Below, in pieces: positions 10,909 to 19,264 of a stretch of DNA of 64,000 nucleotides (its first letter is position 1; every line of letters begins with the position of its first letter). Under the pieces are notes generated by a model. That model saw only the letters and a list, made by a program, of their open reading frames with translations. It had not been told where the DNA came from and did no database searches. The DNA is from a virus. Location of the stretch: IMG/VR virus record IMGVR_UViG_3300035698_029839, positions 1-64,000 of that record; one strand, given 5' to 3'. Made by a program: the position numbers and the translations under genes.

Positions 10909-10937
10909 TTTTAATATAATATGAGAAAGTATATTAT
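10909..10937 (+). promoter_or_regulatory. Plus-strand promoter, TTTTAA-N17-TATTAT
   Basis: TTTTAA at 10909-10914 and TATTAT at 10932-10937 with a 17-base spacer, 33 bases upstream of the ATG at 10971. It shares its -35 and spacing with 15566, 55542 and the divergent minus-strand promoter. The gap 10828-10970 otherwise holds only AT-rich DNA between these two promoters. Confidence 0.6.
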
Positions 10938-10970
10938 AGTTAAGTATATTTTCTTATAAGGAGTATTAAA

Positions 10971-11150
10971 ATGTTAAAAGAAAATGATAAATTATTAGCA
11001 GGGTTATCTCAATTATTTTTAAGTTACAGAGATCCAGATGAGGCTTATTGTAGAATTTTAAAAGAAGTTAAAAATTTGTATAATAAAGCGATTTTTATCG
11101 ATGTAAATAAGATACAAGAATTATCATATGGAGAGAAAGGGAATAAATAA
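10971..11150 (+). CDS. Small hypothetical protein (59 aa)
   Basis: ATG at 10971 follows a perfect AAGGAG at 10958-10963 and reads 59 codons to TAA at 11148-11150. The product is largely helical (LAGLSQLFLSYRDPDEAYCRIL). I do not recognise a family. It is the first gene after the promoter at 10909 and runs directly into the endonuclease gene that starts at 11152, so the two are probably co-transcribed. Confidence 0.65.
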   Translation: MLKENDKLLAGLSQLFLSYRDPDEAYCRILKEVKNLYNKAIFIDVNKIQELSYGEKGNK

Positions 11151-11151
11151 T

Positions 11152-12342
11152 ATGAAAAGATATAAAAAGCCTATTTCTCAAACTCATAAAGAATTAATGA
11201 AAGAATGGGACTATGAGAATAATGATGAGTTAGGATTAGACCCTTGTAAAATAACTAGAGGGAGTCATAAGAAAGCGTTGTGGAGATGTAAAAGGGGACA
11301 TTTTTGGGAAGCCGAGATAGTTAATAGGGTTAATGGTAGAGGGTGCCCCTATTGTTCTAATAAAAAGGTTTGTAAAGAGAACTGTTTAAAAACCAAATTT
11401 CCTGAAATAGTTGAAGAATGGGATTACGAAAAGAATAAACAAATTACTCCTAAAAATATAATTTCTCAAAGTAGTAAAAAAGTATGGTGGAAGTGTAAAA
11501 AGGGACATTCTTGGGAATCTGAGATTGCTGGTAGGGTTAATGGTAGAGGGTGTCCATATTGTTCTAATAATAGAGTTTGTAAAGAAAACTGTTTAAAAAC
11601 TAAATTTCCTAAGATATCTAAAGAATGGGATTTTATTAGAAATGGAGAACTAACTCCAGAAACTGTAACTTATGGAAGTAGTAAGAAGGTATGGTGGATA
11701 TGCTCGAAAAATAAAGATCATAAATGGAAAATTTCAATAGCTCACAGAGCGAATGGAAGAAATTGTCCGTATTGTTCTGGCAAAAAGGTATCTAATGATA
11801 ATTGTTTGCAAACTAAATTTCCTAAGATATCTAAAGAATGGAATTTTTTTAAGAATGGAATTCTAACTCCTAAAAACTTGACGACAGGAAATGATAAGAA
11901 AGTTTGGTGGAAATGTTTAAGAGGTCATGAGTGGCAAGCAGCTATATATAGCAGGACTGCTGGTAATGGTTGTCCTTATTGCTCGCTTGAGGGGAGATCT
12001 GGTAAAAATCATTATTATTACAACCATAATTTAACAGATGAAGAAAGAATAAATAAAAGAAATAATAAAAAAACTCCAGTATGGCGAAAAGAGGTCTATG
12101 AAAGAGATAAATATGCGTGCCAAATTTGTGAAGATAATAGAGGAGGGAATCTTAATGCTCATCATCTTGAAGGATATAATCATAATAAAGAATTAAGATT
12201 TGAAAAAAATAATGGCATAACTCTTTGTAAGAAATGCCATAATGATTTTCATAATATTTATGGAAGAGGAAATAATACTACAAAGCAATTTAATGAGTAT
12301 AAAAAGAGTTGTGAATTGAATTGTGTTGAAGTTATTTATTAA
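11152..12342 (+). CDS. Free-standing HNH homing endonuclease with zinc-ribbon repeats
   Basis: The 396-residue protein has four repeats of a treble-clef/zinc-ribbon unit (DUF4379 type), each with a W-x-C-x2-GH-x-W core and a following G-C-P-Y-C pair, probably DNA-binding. A C-terminal HNH nuclease follows: CQIC, LNAHHLEGYNHNKELRF, then GITLCKKCHNDFHNIYG. I chose the ATG at 11152 (MKRYKKP) rather than 11128 because the latter overlaps the previous gene and 11152 is preceded by AAAGGGA. It sits between two small genes as an independent mobile gene. The target site is not visible here. Confidence 0.85.
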   Translation: MKRYKKPISQTHKELMKEWDYENNDELGLDPCKITRGSHKKALWRCKRGHFWEAEIVNRVNGRGCPYCSNKKVCKENCLKTKFPEIVEEWDYEKNKQITPKNIISQSSKKVWWKCKKGHSWESEIAGRVNGRGCPYCSNNRVCKENCLKTKFPKISKEWDFIRNGELTPETVTYGSSKKVWWICSKNKDHKWKISIAHRANGRNCPYCSGKKVSNDNCLQTKFPKISKEWNFFKNGILTPKNLTTGNDKKVWWKCLRGHEWQAAIYSRTAGNGCPYCSLEGRSGKNHYYYNHNLTDEERINKRNNKKTPVWRKEVYERDKYACQICEDNRGGNLNAHHLEGYNHNKELRFEKNNGITLCKKCHNDFHNIYGRGNNTTKQFNEYKKSCELNCVEVIY

Positions 12343-12392
12343 ATGTCGATATATTATTATGAATAATAAGTTAGTTTAATAGAAAGATAATT

Positions 12393-12692
12393 ATGAACGA
12401 ATTTAAACATGTAATAGAAATTAGTGCAAATAGTAGTGGGGGGTGTTGTAATCTATGTTCAAAACAAATTAGTCTTGGGGATGGTTTTGACATTGATATA
12501 GGAAAGATAATTAATCATTATATTCAAAAGCATAATTATAAATTATTAAACATTATATCATTTACTTTTGATAGTGTTAATGATTGTGGATTCGCTCATG
12601 GAGTTAAAGCTTATGTTGGCAGCGAGAACCCAGGCCCAAAAGAGATTCTTCCAGAAGACATATCTATTACTTTTATCGATGATAATGACTAA
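12393..12692 (+). CDS. Hypothetical protein (99 aa)
   Basis: This 99-residue protein has a Cys cluster near its N-terminus (GGCCNLCSKQI) that could hold a metal, and an acidic C-terminus (ITFIDDND). An AGAAAG stretch precedes the ATG. I recognise no family. It lies between the HNH endonuclease and the first glycosyltransferase. Confidence 0.6.
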   Translation: MNEFKHVIEISANSSGGCCNLCSKQISLGDGFDIDIGKIINHYIQKHNYKLLNIISFTFDSVNDCGFAHGVKAYVGSENPGPKEILPEDISITFIDDND

Positions 12693-12720
12693 TTAAGAAT
12701 CGTTGTGAAGATATATAATT

Positions 12721-13434
12721 ATGGCATATATTATAGATATAATATTATTAACTCATAATAATATAGATAATACAAAACAATGTATAAGTAATCTTTATAG
12801 TTTTACTAATGATTTTGGTTTGATTGTTTTAGATAATAATTCTACAGATGGTACGGTTGATTATTTAAAAAAAATATCAGATCAAAACGACAATGTAACT
12901 TTATCTTTTTCTGATTCTAATTTGGGTATTATAAATGGCAGGAATAGTGCATACACACTATCGAAAGAGACTGATTATGTTTGTTTCATAGATAATGATC
13001 AATTTGTTAGTGATGGATGGTTAGATAGCTATTTGTCTTTTGTAAACAATGATTTTGATATAGTCGGAGCAGAAGGTTGGAAAATGAAAAGAAATTTTTA
13101 TCCATACAAAAAAGTAGGGATTAACGAAACATATAATTATGTTGGTTGTGGAGGTATGGTTTTAAAAAGAGGAGTAATAGAAGATATAGGGCTATTTGAT
13201 AGTAATTTTAATCCGATGTATTTTGAGGACCCAGATTTTTGTTGGAGAGCATATTTAAGCGGATATAAATTGTGTTGGAATACAGATAAAAAAATACATC
13301 ATAAGTTACATAAGTTACTAGGAGAGGGTAAGGAAAAATTGAAGTTTTTCCGCAAAAGTTTAAATGTTTTTCAGAATAAGTGGGGATGGATGAAAAAAGG
13401 AATACCTACATTTTTAAATAATATTGAGAAGTGA
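12721..13434 (+). CDS. Family 2 glycosyltransferase
   Basis: The 237-residue product begins with the GT-A nucleotide-binding strand IIDIILLTHNNIDNTKQCI, followed by the GT2 signature IVLDNNSTDGT. The metal-binding D-x-D equivalent is FIDNDQ near residue 100, and MYFEDPDFCWRAYLSGYKL is the typical acceptor-side ED-D motif of the rhamnosyl/WsaF-like subgroup. It would transfer an activated sugar in the cytoplasm. Two further glycosyltransferases follow within 3 kb, so they probably work on one product, such as a virion glycan, a modified base or the host surface. Confidence 0.85.
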   Translation: MAYIIDIILLTHNNIDNTKQCISNLYSFTNDFGLIVLDNNSTDGTVDYLKKISDQNDNVTLSFSDSNLGIINGRNSAYTLSKETDYVCFIDNDQFVSDGWLDSYLSFVNNDFDIVGAEGWKMKRNFYPYKKVGINETYNYVGCGGMVLKRGVIEDIGLFDSNFNPMYFEDPDFCWRAYLSGYKLCWNTDKKIHHKLHKLLGEGKEKLKFFRKSLNVFQNKWGWMKKGIPTFLNNIEK

Positions 13435-13452
13435 TTGTCTATCTTTTATAAA
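13424..13452 (+). promoter_or_regulatory. AGTGA-class promoter (TTGAGA-N17-TATAAA)
   Basis: TTGAGA 13424-13429, AGTGATTGT at the start of a 17-base spacer, TATAAA 13447-13452. Only 8 bases separate the -10 from the ATG at 13461 and there is no ribosome binding site in between, so the predicted transcript is leaderless. Confidence 0.7.
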
Positions 13453-13460
13453 AGTATAAT

Positions 13461-14579
13461 ATGAAATTAGTTATTCTTTGTAATTTTGGTCCTTATTCTT
13501 CAGTAGGGGGTTCAGAGGCAGTTATCTCGGCTATTGCAGAAAGGCTAATATGTCCGCCATATAATTATGAAATTGATATATATGCTCATAATTATAAGAA
13601 AGATTCTATACATAAAGGTATAAATTTATTTCCATGTCCTAAGGGTGATAATATAGTCCCCATAATAGCTCAAAACGAGCACATAATGGTTTATAGCGAC
13701 TCTCAATGGAACTTTGACTCATTATTAGGGTCTATTGGTAAAACTGCCCAGAAAGCCTCTATTTGCCTTGTAGGGGCATATCATCTTCAATCTCATCCAC
13801 AATCTCTACAATTACTAAAAGAAAATATAAGTAGATTTAATCTTATCACCCATTCCCAAATAACTTGTGATTATAAGTTCTGTATTGACAATGATTTACC
13901 TGTTAAGGTGGTTCCAAATGGAGTAAATTTGTCCGAATTTGAGAAAAGTGAAATAGATTTTAGACAAAAGTACAATATTAAAGAAAAATATATGATTTTG
14001 AATGTGGGAAATTTTTTTTATGGAAAGGGTTTTGAGCTTATTCCCAAAATAGCTCAAAAATTATCAGAGGATTTAGACGATTTTGTTATTGTTCAATGTT
14101 CTAATACTATCAGATATCCTTACGATAAAATATTTTTTGAAAGAACAAAAAAACAAAGTAAGGGATTAAATGTAAGATTTTTAAGGGATCTTCCTAGAGT
14201 AGATATCGTAGCGGCATTCAAAGAATCTGATATGTTCTTATTCCCTAGTAAAAAGGAGATTGCTCCTATTGTTATTCTTGAATGTAGGGCCGCTAAATTA
14301 CCTTATATCTCAATGAAGGTAGGAAATATGATGGAGAATCCAGGTGGAGTTCCAGTCAATTATCAGAAAGTAGATAATAAGGGGTATGTATTAATTGAAG
14401 ATAGTATTATCAGACATTTTTCAGCGGGTATCTTTAATAGTTTAATACCTATGAAAATAAATGGCAAGAAGAATACAAGGGCATTTAAAAATATCCTTAT
14501 TTCTGATGGACAAGAAGATATAGAGTCTATTGATTGGGATCAGATTGTCCCTTTATATGATGAGGTATTTAAAGGGTGA
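13461..14579 (+). CDS. Family 4-like glycosyltransferase
   Basis: The 372-residue protein has the N-terminal GT-B signature (ILCNFGPYSSVGGSEAVISAI), the linker VVPNGVNLSEF and the C-terminal donor domain start YMILNVGNFFYGKGFELIPKIA. The E-x7-E-like region is KEIAPIVILECRAAKLPYIS near residue 275. It is a retaining GT-B enzyme by family knowledge; donor and acceptor are unknown. It follows a family 2 enzyme, and the next gene starts inside its stop codon (GTGA). Confidence 0.85.
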   Translation: MKLVILCNFGPYSSVGGSEAVISAIAERLICPPYNYEIDIYAHNYKKDSIHKGINLFPCPKGDNIVPIIAQNEHIMVYSDSQWNFDSLLGSIGKTAQKASICLVGAYHLQSHPQSLQLLKENISRFNLITHSQITCDYKFCIDNDLPVKVVPNGVNLSEFEKSEIDFRQKYNIKEKYMILNVGNFFYGKGFELIPKIAQKLSEDLDDFVIVQCSNTIRYPYDKIFFERTKKQSKGLNVRFLRDLPRVDIVAAFKESDMFLFPSKKEIAPIVILECRAAKLPYISMKVGNMMENPGGVPVNYQKVDNKGYVLIEDSIIRHFSAGIFNSLIPMKINGKKNTRAFKNILISDGQEDIESIDWDQIVPLYDEVFKG

Positions 14580-14845
14580 GATATAAAGTAGGAGATAAAG
14601 TTAAAATAAAGACTTGGGGTGAAACGAAAAAACTTGTTAATTTTAATTCTTTTATGGAAAAAGAAGTTGAGGAATTGAAAACTAATAGAATATTAACTAT
14701 TAAAGTAGTAAATGAAGGTTGTTATTATGCTATGAAAGAATCACGGTGGTTTTGGAATGATGATATGATTAAATGTTTAGCAAAAGACTTTAAAAAAGAA
14801 ATATACGAACCTATTAATGATAGATTTGAGATATTAGATTTATGA
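14576..14845 (+). CDS. Small SH3/KOW-like protein with C-terminal ILDL tag (89 aa)
   Basis: GTG start overlapping the previous stop. The N-terminus RYKVGDKVKIKTW is an SH3/KOW-like beta-barrel start, and SRWFWNDDMI is a conserved later strand. It is a paralogue of 33322-33642, which has KYKVGDIVKIKTW and ATWVWTDEMI. Both end PI-x-DRFEILDL, the recurring C-terminal tag of this phage. Function unknown. It lies between glycosyltransferase genes. Confidence 0.75.
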   Translation: MRYKVGDKVKIKTWGETKKLVNFNSFMEKEVEELKTNRILTIKVVNEGCYYAMKESRWFWNDDMIKCLAKDFKKEIYEPINDRFEILDL

Positions 14846-15561
14846 GTAATCCATTAGTTAGTGTAATAATGACGGTTTATAACTGTGAAAAGTTTATAGA
14901 GCAATCTTTAGATTCTGTTCTTAATCAAACTTTTAAAGATTTTGAGATTATCATATATAATGATGCTTCTACAGATAGAACGATGGATATGGTGATAGAT
15001 ATTATGAAAGATAATAAAAGTAATGTTCTTATTTCTGGTGGTAAAAATGTAGGTTGTGGAGAGGGAAGGAATAGAGCAATTGGGGAGGCAAGAGGAAAGT
15101 ATCTTGTAATTCAAGATGCTGATGATATAAGTTTGCAATGTCGATTGGAAAAAGAAGTTAATTTTTTAGAAAATAATGATGATATATTTTGTATTGGTGG
15201 ATGGGCCAATAAAACTGATCAAGATGGACATTTCATAGAGTTGATGAGCTATCCTCGTTCTACTCATGAAGAAATTTATAATGATATAATGGTTAAGAAG
15301 AATAACCCTATTATTGATCCATCATGTATGTATAGGAGAGATTTATTTAATAAACTTGGTGGTTATGATGGACGTTGGAGATTAGTCCCTGATTTTAATT
15401 TATGGGTAAGAGCAGCTCAAGAAGGTTTTAAATTTTCAAATTTCCAGGAGGTGTTGGTTTATTATAGGCAACACCCTAATAGTGTGACAAATAAGAGCGA
15501 GATGGCTGTTGTTAGAGAACATTTTAAAATGTGTAAAGAACTTCTTAAATTAAGAAAATAA
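14842..15561 (+). CDS. Family 2 glycosyltransferase
   Basis: A canonical GT2 enzyme of 239 residues: VSVIMTVYNCEKFIEQSLDSV at the N-terminus, then IIIYNDASTDRT, GCGEGRNRAI, and the metal-binding VIQDADDIS. WRLVPDFNLWVRAAQEG supplies the catalytic acidic residue region. The ATG overlaps the stop of the tagged gene before it (ATGA), so translation is coupled. Third glycosyltransferase in the cluster; sugar and acceptor unknown. Confidence 0.88.
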   Translation: MSNPLVSVIMTVYNCEKFIEQSLDSVLNQTFKDFEIIIYNDASTDRTMDMVIDIMKDNKSNVLISGGKNVGCGEGRNRAIGEARGKYLVIQDADDISLQCRLEKEVNFLENNDDIFCIGGWANKTDQDGHFIELMSYPRSTHEEIYNDIMVKKNNPIIDPSCMYRRDLFNKLGGYDGRWRLVPDFNLWVRAAQEGFKFSNFQEVLVYYRQHPNSVTNKSEMAVVREHFKMCKELLKLRK

Positions 15562-15565
15562 AGGT

Positions 15566-15594
15566 TTTTAAACAAGATCTTTGAATAATATAAA
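15566..15594 (+). promoter_or_regulatory. Promoter, TTTTAA-N17-TATAAA
   Basis: TTTTAA 15566-15571 and TATAAA 15589-15594, 17-base spacer, preceded by GG. It shares the string GGTTTTTAAAC with the promoter at 55542. It drives the gene at 15623. Confidence 0.6.
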
Positions 15595-15622
15595 ATGAAA
15601 TACTTTGATATGGAGATGTGTT

Positions 15623-16093
15623 ATGCAAGAGATACCCGAATGGATTATCAAAGTCGTAGAGATAGAAAAATTACAATGTAGAAATTGTAAGTCGCAGTTT
15701 AATTCTGATAATTTGATGTCTATTAGTATTCAAGAGAGTAGTAAGCCTCCTCATAAAGATTATTTATGTATAGGCTTATATTGTAAAAGTTGTAATGAAT
15801 TAATGATTTTTGAGTTAAAAGAGATGACTTTGATCGATTTCGCATTTGATATATTGGAACAGGAAAAAACCGATAAGATAAAGAAAAAATCTGTTAAGGA
15901 AGCTCCATCTTCATTGAATAAATCTAAAGACAAGAAATCGACAAGACGAGCAAAAAATAGAAGTAAAATTACCAGTCAGGAAGTAGAAGAAGTAAAAGAT
16001 TTTTTAAAAGCAAAAAATCTTCTTCATGAAGACTTCTTAATAGCTCTGGGAATGTTACCAGATGAGATTAAAAAATATAATTATAAGAAATAG
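15623..16093 (+). CDS. Hypothetical zinc-ribbon protein (156 aa)
   Basis: I start at the ATG at 15623 because GGAG at 15612-15615 lies at a good distance; an upstream TTG at 15605 is less likely. The N-terminal half has two Cys pairs (LQCRNCKSQF and YCKSCNELMIF), which fit one zinc ribbon. The middle is Lys/Ser-rich and probably disordered, and the C-terminus is helical (VEEVKDFLKAKNLLHEDF). Function unknown. Confidence 0.65.
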   Translation: MQEIPEWIIKVVEIEKLQCRNCKSQFNSDNLMSISIQESSKPPHKDYLCIGLYCKSCNELMIFELKEMTLIDFAFDILEQEKTDKIKKKSVKEAPSSLNKSKDKKSTRRAKNRSKITSQEVEEVKDFLKAKNLLHEDFLIALGMLPDEIKKYNYKK

Positions 16094-16102
16094 AGAGTTA
16101 AT

Positions 16103-17167
16103 ATGAGTAAAATAAGCGATTTTAGAATAGCAGAATCTATTATTAGAAAAATTTGCGATAAGCATAATGTTAATTTTGTAGATATCCAAGTTTCTTTTGA
16201 TGATAATATATCTGGAACTCTTGTTGTGGGGGAAACAAAAAATATAGCTCATACAATGTTTAAGATTGTTGCGGAATATATAAATAATTCGTTAGATATT
16301 GTAGATGTTCAATTTATGCCCAATGAGGAAGATAGGAATAATTTTTTAATTGTTTTAGCTTCTAATTTAAGAACTCTCATGTATGGGGATGATGTTGATG
16401 ATAATTTTGTAGATGAAGCTCACGTTATGAGACTGTATCAATTTCCAAAAGTGTGGATATTGTTGAAAGATATTATTTGTCCTATATATAATAAAGACCT
16501 TATTAATTTTAAAATAATCTGTGACGGTAATCCTGAAATTGATATTGCTAAATATTATAAGAAAGAAGAATTTCCATCAGATGATATTTCAGAAGAATCG
16601 TTTATTTTTGTAAATATAATTAATAATAGAGCGCTTCAAAGTGCTTTTATTTTTATAGAGGCATTAAGGGCTCATGATTTATCTCCTATAGAAGTAATTA
16701 AAAAAATATATGAAACAGATATATATGATAAATATAGAGGGTTACTTGAGATATCCATGGCTGAAGAGGAAATCTCTGATTTTGAATGTGCTGTTATGTC
16801 TAATTTAGGAATTAATTTTTATGCTATGATTTCTAAAAAAACTGCTTGTCTTAATCCTAAATTTGTTAAAAAAGCCCAAAATTCAGTTCCAGGGCTACCT
16901 AATCAATTTTGGCAAATAGGATTGCTGGAAAAGATGTTGGAACCTGCTAGAGGAGATGACTGGACTGTTTATAAAAATTTAGAGCCTTATGTTAAGGAAT
17001 TTTGGGATAAAGTGGAATCGGTAAGACAAAAAAGAATTATAAATGGTCATGATAACGGTGTTCCTTTTAATGTTTTGCTTCGTATAAAACAAAGGCAAAC
17101 CGTGGGTTATGAGACAGATCCTACACAAACTATTCAATCTCTGTTGTCATCGGATAGGGTTTGGTAA
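16103..17167 (+). CDS. Hypothetical protein (354 aa)
   Basis: A soluble 354-residue protein with mixed helix and strand character and no transmembrane segment. It starts 9 bases after the previous gene. I cannot place it in a family; YQFPKVWILLKDIICP and GLPNQFWQIGLLEKMLEPARG look like conserved cores. It precedes the helicase region, so a role in DNA metabolism is possible but not shown. Confidence 0.6.
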   Translation: MSKISDFRIAESIIRKICDKHNVNFVDIQVSFDDNISGTLVVGETKNIAHTMFKIVAEYINNSLDIVDVQFMPNEEDRNNFLIVLASNLRTLMYGDDVDDNFVDEAHVMRLYQFPKVWILLKDIICPIYNKDLINFKIICDGNPEIDIAKYYKKEEFPSDDISEESFIFVNIINNRALQSAFIFIEALRAHDLSPIEVIKKIYETDIYDKYRGLLEISMAEEEISDFECAVMSNLGINFYAMISKKTACLNPKFVKKAQNSVPGLPNQFWQIGLLEKMLEPARGDDWTVYKNLEPYVKEFWDKVESVRQKRIINGHDNGVPFNVLLRIKQRQTVGYETDPTQTIQSLLSSDRVW

Positions 17168-17173
17168 ATGTCC

Positions 17174-17202
17174 TTGAAAAGTGAAAATGATACAATTATC
17201 AT
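17174..17202 (+). promoter_or_regulatory. AGTGA-class promoter (TTGAAA-N17-TATCAT)
   Basis: TTGAAA 17174-17179, AGTGAAAAT at the start of the spacer, TATCAT 17197-17202, then TGTAG. It serves the genes from 17236 on. A 23-codon reading frame over this stretch is most likely accidental. Confidence 0.6.
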
Positions 17203-17235
17203 TGTAGATAATTTATTAATTGATGAGGTAGAAAA

Positions 17236-17556
17236 ATGAATAACGATGAATATGTTTCTTTTTTGAAAGGAGTATTAGTAAAAATAGAGAATGCTCTTAA
17301 TTTAATGGGCAATTTTCCGCCTAAGCACATACTTGCTTATCATAAGATGTTAGGTGTACAGCAGAAAATTGTGGGATTAGACAATTTGCATAGGAATCAA
17401 TTGTTCCCACAAATAATACATATTAGGGGAATAATTAATCATTTAATAAATGGTCATTATAAAAAAGCTCATGAAATAATATTGAAACTAAAAGGACATC
17501 TAATAAACATTTGTTTGGAAATAGAAAATGAAAAAAATAGAGACAAAAAAACATAA
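17236..17556 (+). CDS. Hypothetical helical protein (106 aa)
   Basis: 106 residues, predicted all-helical and basic, with VLVKIENALNLMGNFPPKHILAY at the start and KAHEIILKLKGHLINICLEI at the end. GAGG precedes the ATG. No family recognised. It overlaps the next small gene by 29 bases. Confidence 0.6.
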   Translation: MNNDEYVSFLKGVLVKIENALNLMGNFPPKHILAYHKMLGVQQKIVGLDNLHRNQLFPQIIHIRGIINHLINGHYKKAHEIILKLKGHLINICLEIENEKNRDKKT

Positions 17557-17698
17557 AAGGTTACAAGCCGACTTAATTGAACACCCTCCAGTCGATGAGG
17601 AAGATGATGATAATCTTATAAAAGATAAGAAAAAGAAAAAAATTTATCAATTAAATCAATTCGTCGATGATATTGATATAAATGAAGTTGTTGAATAG
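17528..17698 (+). CDS. Small charged hypothetical protein (56 aa)
   Basis: A 56-codon frame from the ATG at 17528 to TAG at 17696-17698. It has a basic N-terminus, an acidic EEDDD stretch, a KDKKKKK run, and an acidic C-terminal end (DDIDINEVVE). It overlaps the preceding gene and ends just before the AGGAG used by the SF2 helicase. It may be a small regulator or partner of the helicase; function unknown. Confidence 0.5.
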   Translation: MKKIETKKHKRLQADLIEHPPVDEEDDDNLIKDKKKKKIYQLNQFVDDIDINEVVE

Positions 17699-17709
17699 GA
17701 GTAAGGGGC

Positions 17710-19254
17710 TTGAAAAGTAATATATTGATTCTACGTGTTGATCATAATTCAACATATGTAGAAGGTCGAATGAGCAGCGAAATATACGATAAGTTTAAAA
17801 GAGAATTAGGTTATCTTCCAGAAAATGCATTCTGGATGATAAAAAATAATTCAGAAAAAGCTAAACAACATGAGAAGTGGAAAAAAGAATGGGACGGTAA
17901 TATTTCTGCCGTTTGCTGGAATAAGCAATTCTGTCATTGTCATATAAAGAAAAGTGGTTTGCATTTTCGAACAGGTCTTCTATCCAAAGCTGTAGATTTT
18001 TTTAGAGCAAATGATATTTTGTTTAGAAGAATAGATATTAGAAGCAAAACAGAAAAAACAGATAAATATTCTATGTCTTCAGAATTTGAATCTAGGGATT
18101 ATCAACAAGAGATTATTGATAGGGTTATTGGGGATAAACATAGTTCGGGCATAGATAGAGGTATTATTAAGGCAGCAACAGGATCTGGCAAAACTAGTAT
18201 AGCTAGTGGGATTATATCTCGTATGGGAGTTTCTCCTACTATTTTTTATGTCCCAAGTATTGATCTTTTAAGACAAGCAAAAGATGAGTTGGAAAGATTT
18301 ATAAGACAAGATAATCTTGGGATTAAAGTAGGAATGATAGGTGGTGGTCATAAAGATATTAAAGATATTAATGTAATGACTATTCAAACTGCTGTTAGGG
18401 CTTTAGGCGGAGTTTGGGTTAAATTTGATGATGAAGATAATTTAAAAGATGATACTGATATTGATGATATAAAAGAAGATGTTAAAAGTTTAATTAAAGA
18501 TTCTAGGTTAATGATTTGTGATGAAGTGCAGCATTGGGCAGCGGAAACATGTCAAATAATATCAGATGCATCTACTTCTTGTCAATATAAATTTGGAATG
18601 TCAGCTACTCCCTATCGTGACCAGGGAGATGATATTTTAATTGAGGGTTGTTTTGGTAAAACTATTGCAGATATCAGCGCTTCTATTTTAATTAAGAAAA
18701 AACACCTTATTAAACCTACGATTTATTTCATCAAAATTAATAATATGAGAGGATTAAGAAAATCTTCATATGCTAATATCTATAAGCAAGCAATTATAGA
18801 AAATTCTCATAGGAATAATAAAATAGTAGAATTGGCTGAACGTTTTATTAAGAGTGGTAGAAAGATTCTTATTTTAGTGAAGCAAATAAAACATGGGAAG
18901 ATGCTAGAGAATCTTATTCCTGAAAGTATTTTCATGTATGGGGAAACAGGTAAAAAAAAGAGAAAAGCCCATCTTGATAAAATGAGAAAAGGAGAACCTC
19001 AAATTACAATAGCAAGCGTGATTTTTGATGAGGGCATTGATGTTCGTCCATTGGATACTTTAATTTTAGCTGGTGGAGGGAAGTCTCCTACAAGGGCTTT
19101 GCAAAGAATAGGAAGAATATTGAGGCCCTATGAGGGGAAAAAAGGTGCTATTGCTGTTGATTTTATGGATAACTGTAAATATATGCAATCTCATAGTAAA
19201 AAAAGATTAAGTATATATAGGACAGAAGAAGAATTTGAAATTATAGGGGAATAG
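17710..19254 (+). CDS. SF2 DNA helicase (UvsW/XPB-like)
   Basis: 514 residues. Motif Q/I: SRDYQQEIIDRV, then the Walker A AATGSGKTS near 160. Ia: FYVPSIDLLRQAKDEL. DExH-type box: MICDEVQHWAA. Motif III: GMSATPYRDQGDD. Motifs V and VI: ITIASVIFDEGIDVRPLDTLIL and RALQRIGRILRPYEGK. In T4 the UvsW helicase drives branch migration and the switch to recombination-dependent replication; a similar role is inferred. TTG start at 17710, 8 bases after AGGAG. The N-terminal 130 residues are a UvsW-like accessory region. Confidence 0.85.
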   Translation: MKSNILILRVDHNSTYVEGRMSSEIYDKFKRELGYLPENAFWMIKNNSEKAKQHEKWKKEWDGNISAVCWNKQFCHCHIKKSGLHFRTGLLSKAVDFFRANDILFRRIDIRSKTEKTDKYSMSSEFESRDYQQEIIDRVIGDKHSSGIDRGIIKAATGSGKTSIASGIISRMGVSPTIFYVPSIDLLRQAKDELERFIRQDNLGIKVGMIGGGHKDIKDINVMTIQTAVRALGGVWVKFDDEDNLKDDTDIDDIKEDVKSLIKDSRLMICDEVQHWAAETCQIISDASTSCQYKFGMSATPYRDQGDDILIEGCFGKTIADISASILIKKKHLIKPTIYFIKINNMRGLRKSSYANIYKQAIIENSHRNNKIVELAERFIKSGRKILILVKQIKHGKMLENLIPESIFMYGETGKKKRKAHLDKMRKGEPQITIASVIFDEGIDVRPLDTLILAGGGKSPTRALQRIGRILRPYEGKKGAIAVDFMDNCKYMQSHSKKRLSIYRTEEEFEIIGE

Positions 19255-19264
19255 GAAATTGGCA

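Noticed and set aside
12687-12719. Promoter before the glycosyltransferase at 12721
   Set aside because: A TATAAT at 12714 touches the ATG and no convincing -35 is placed 17 bases upstream, so I did not list it.
17168-17239. A 23-codon reading frame between 16103-17167 and 17236
   Set aside because: It runs through a clear promoter (TTGAAA-N17-TATCAT) and lacks a ribosome binding site, so I treat the DNA as promoter.
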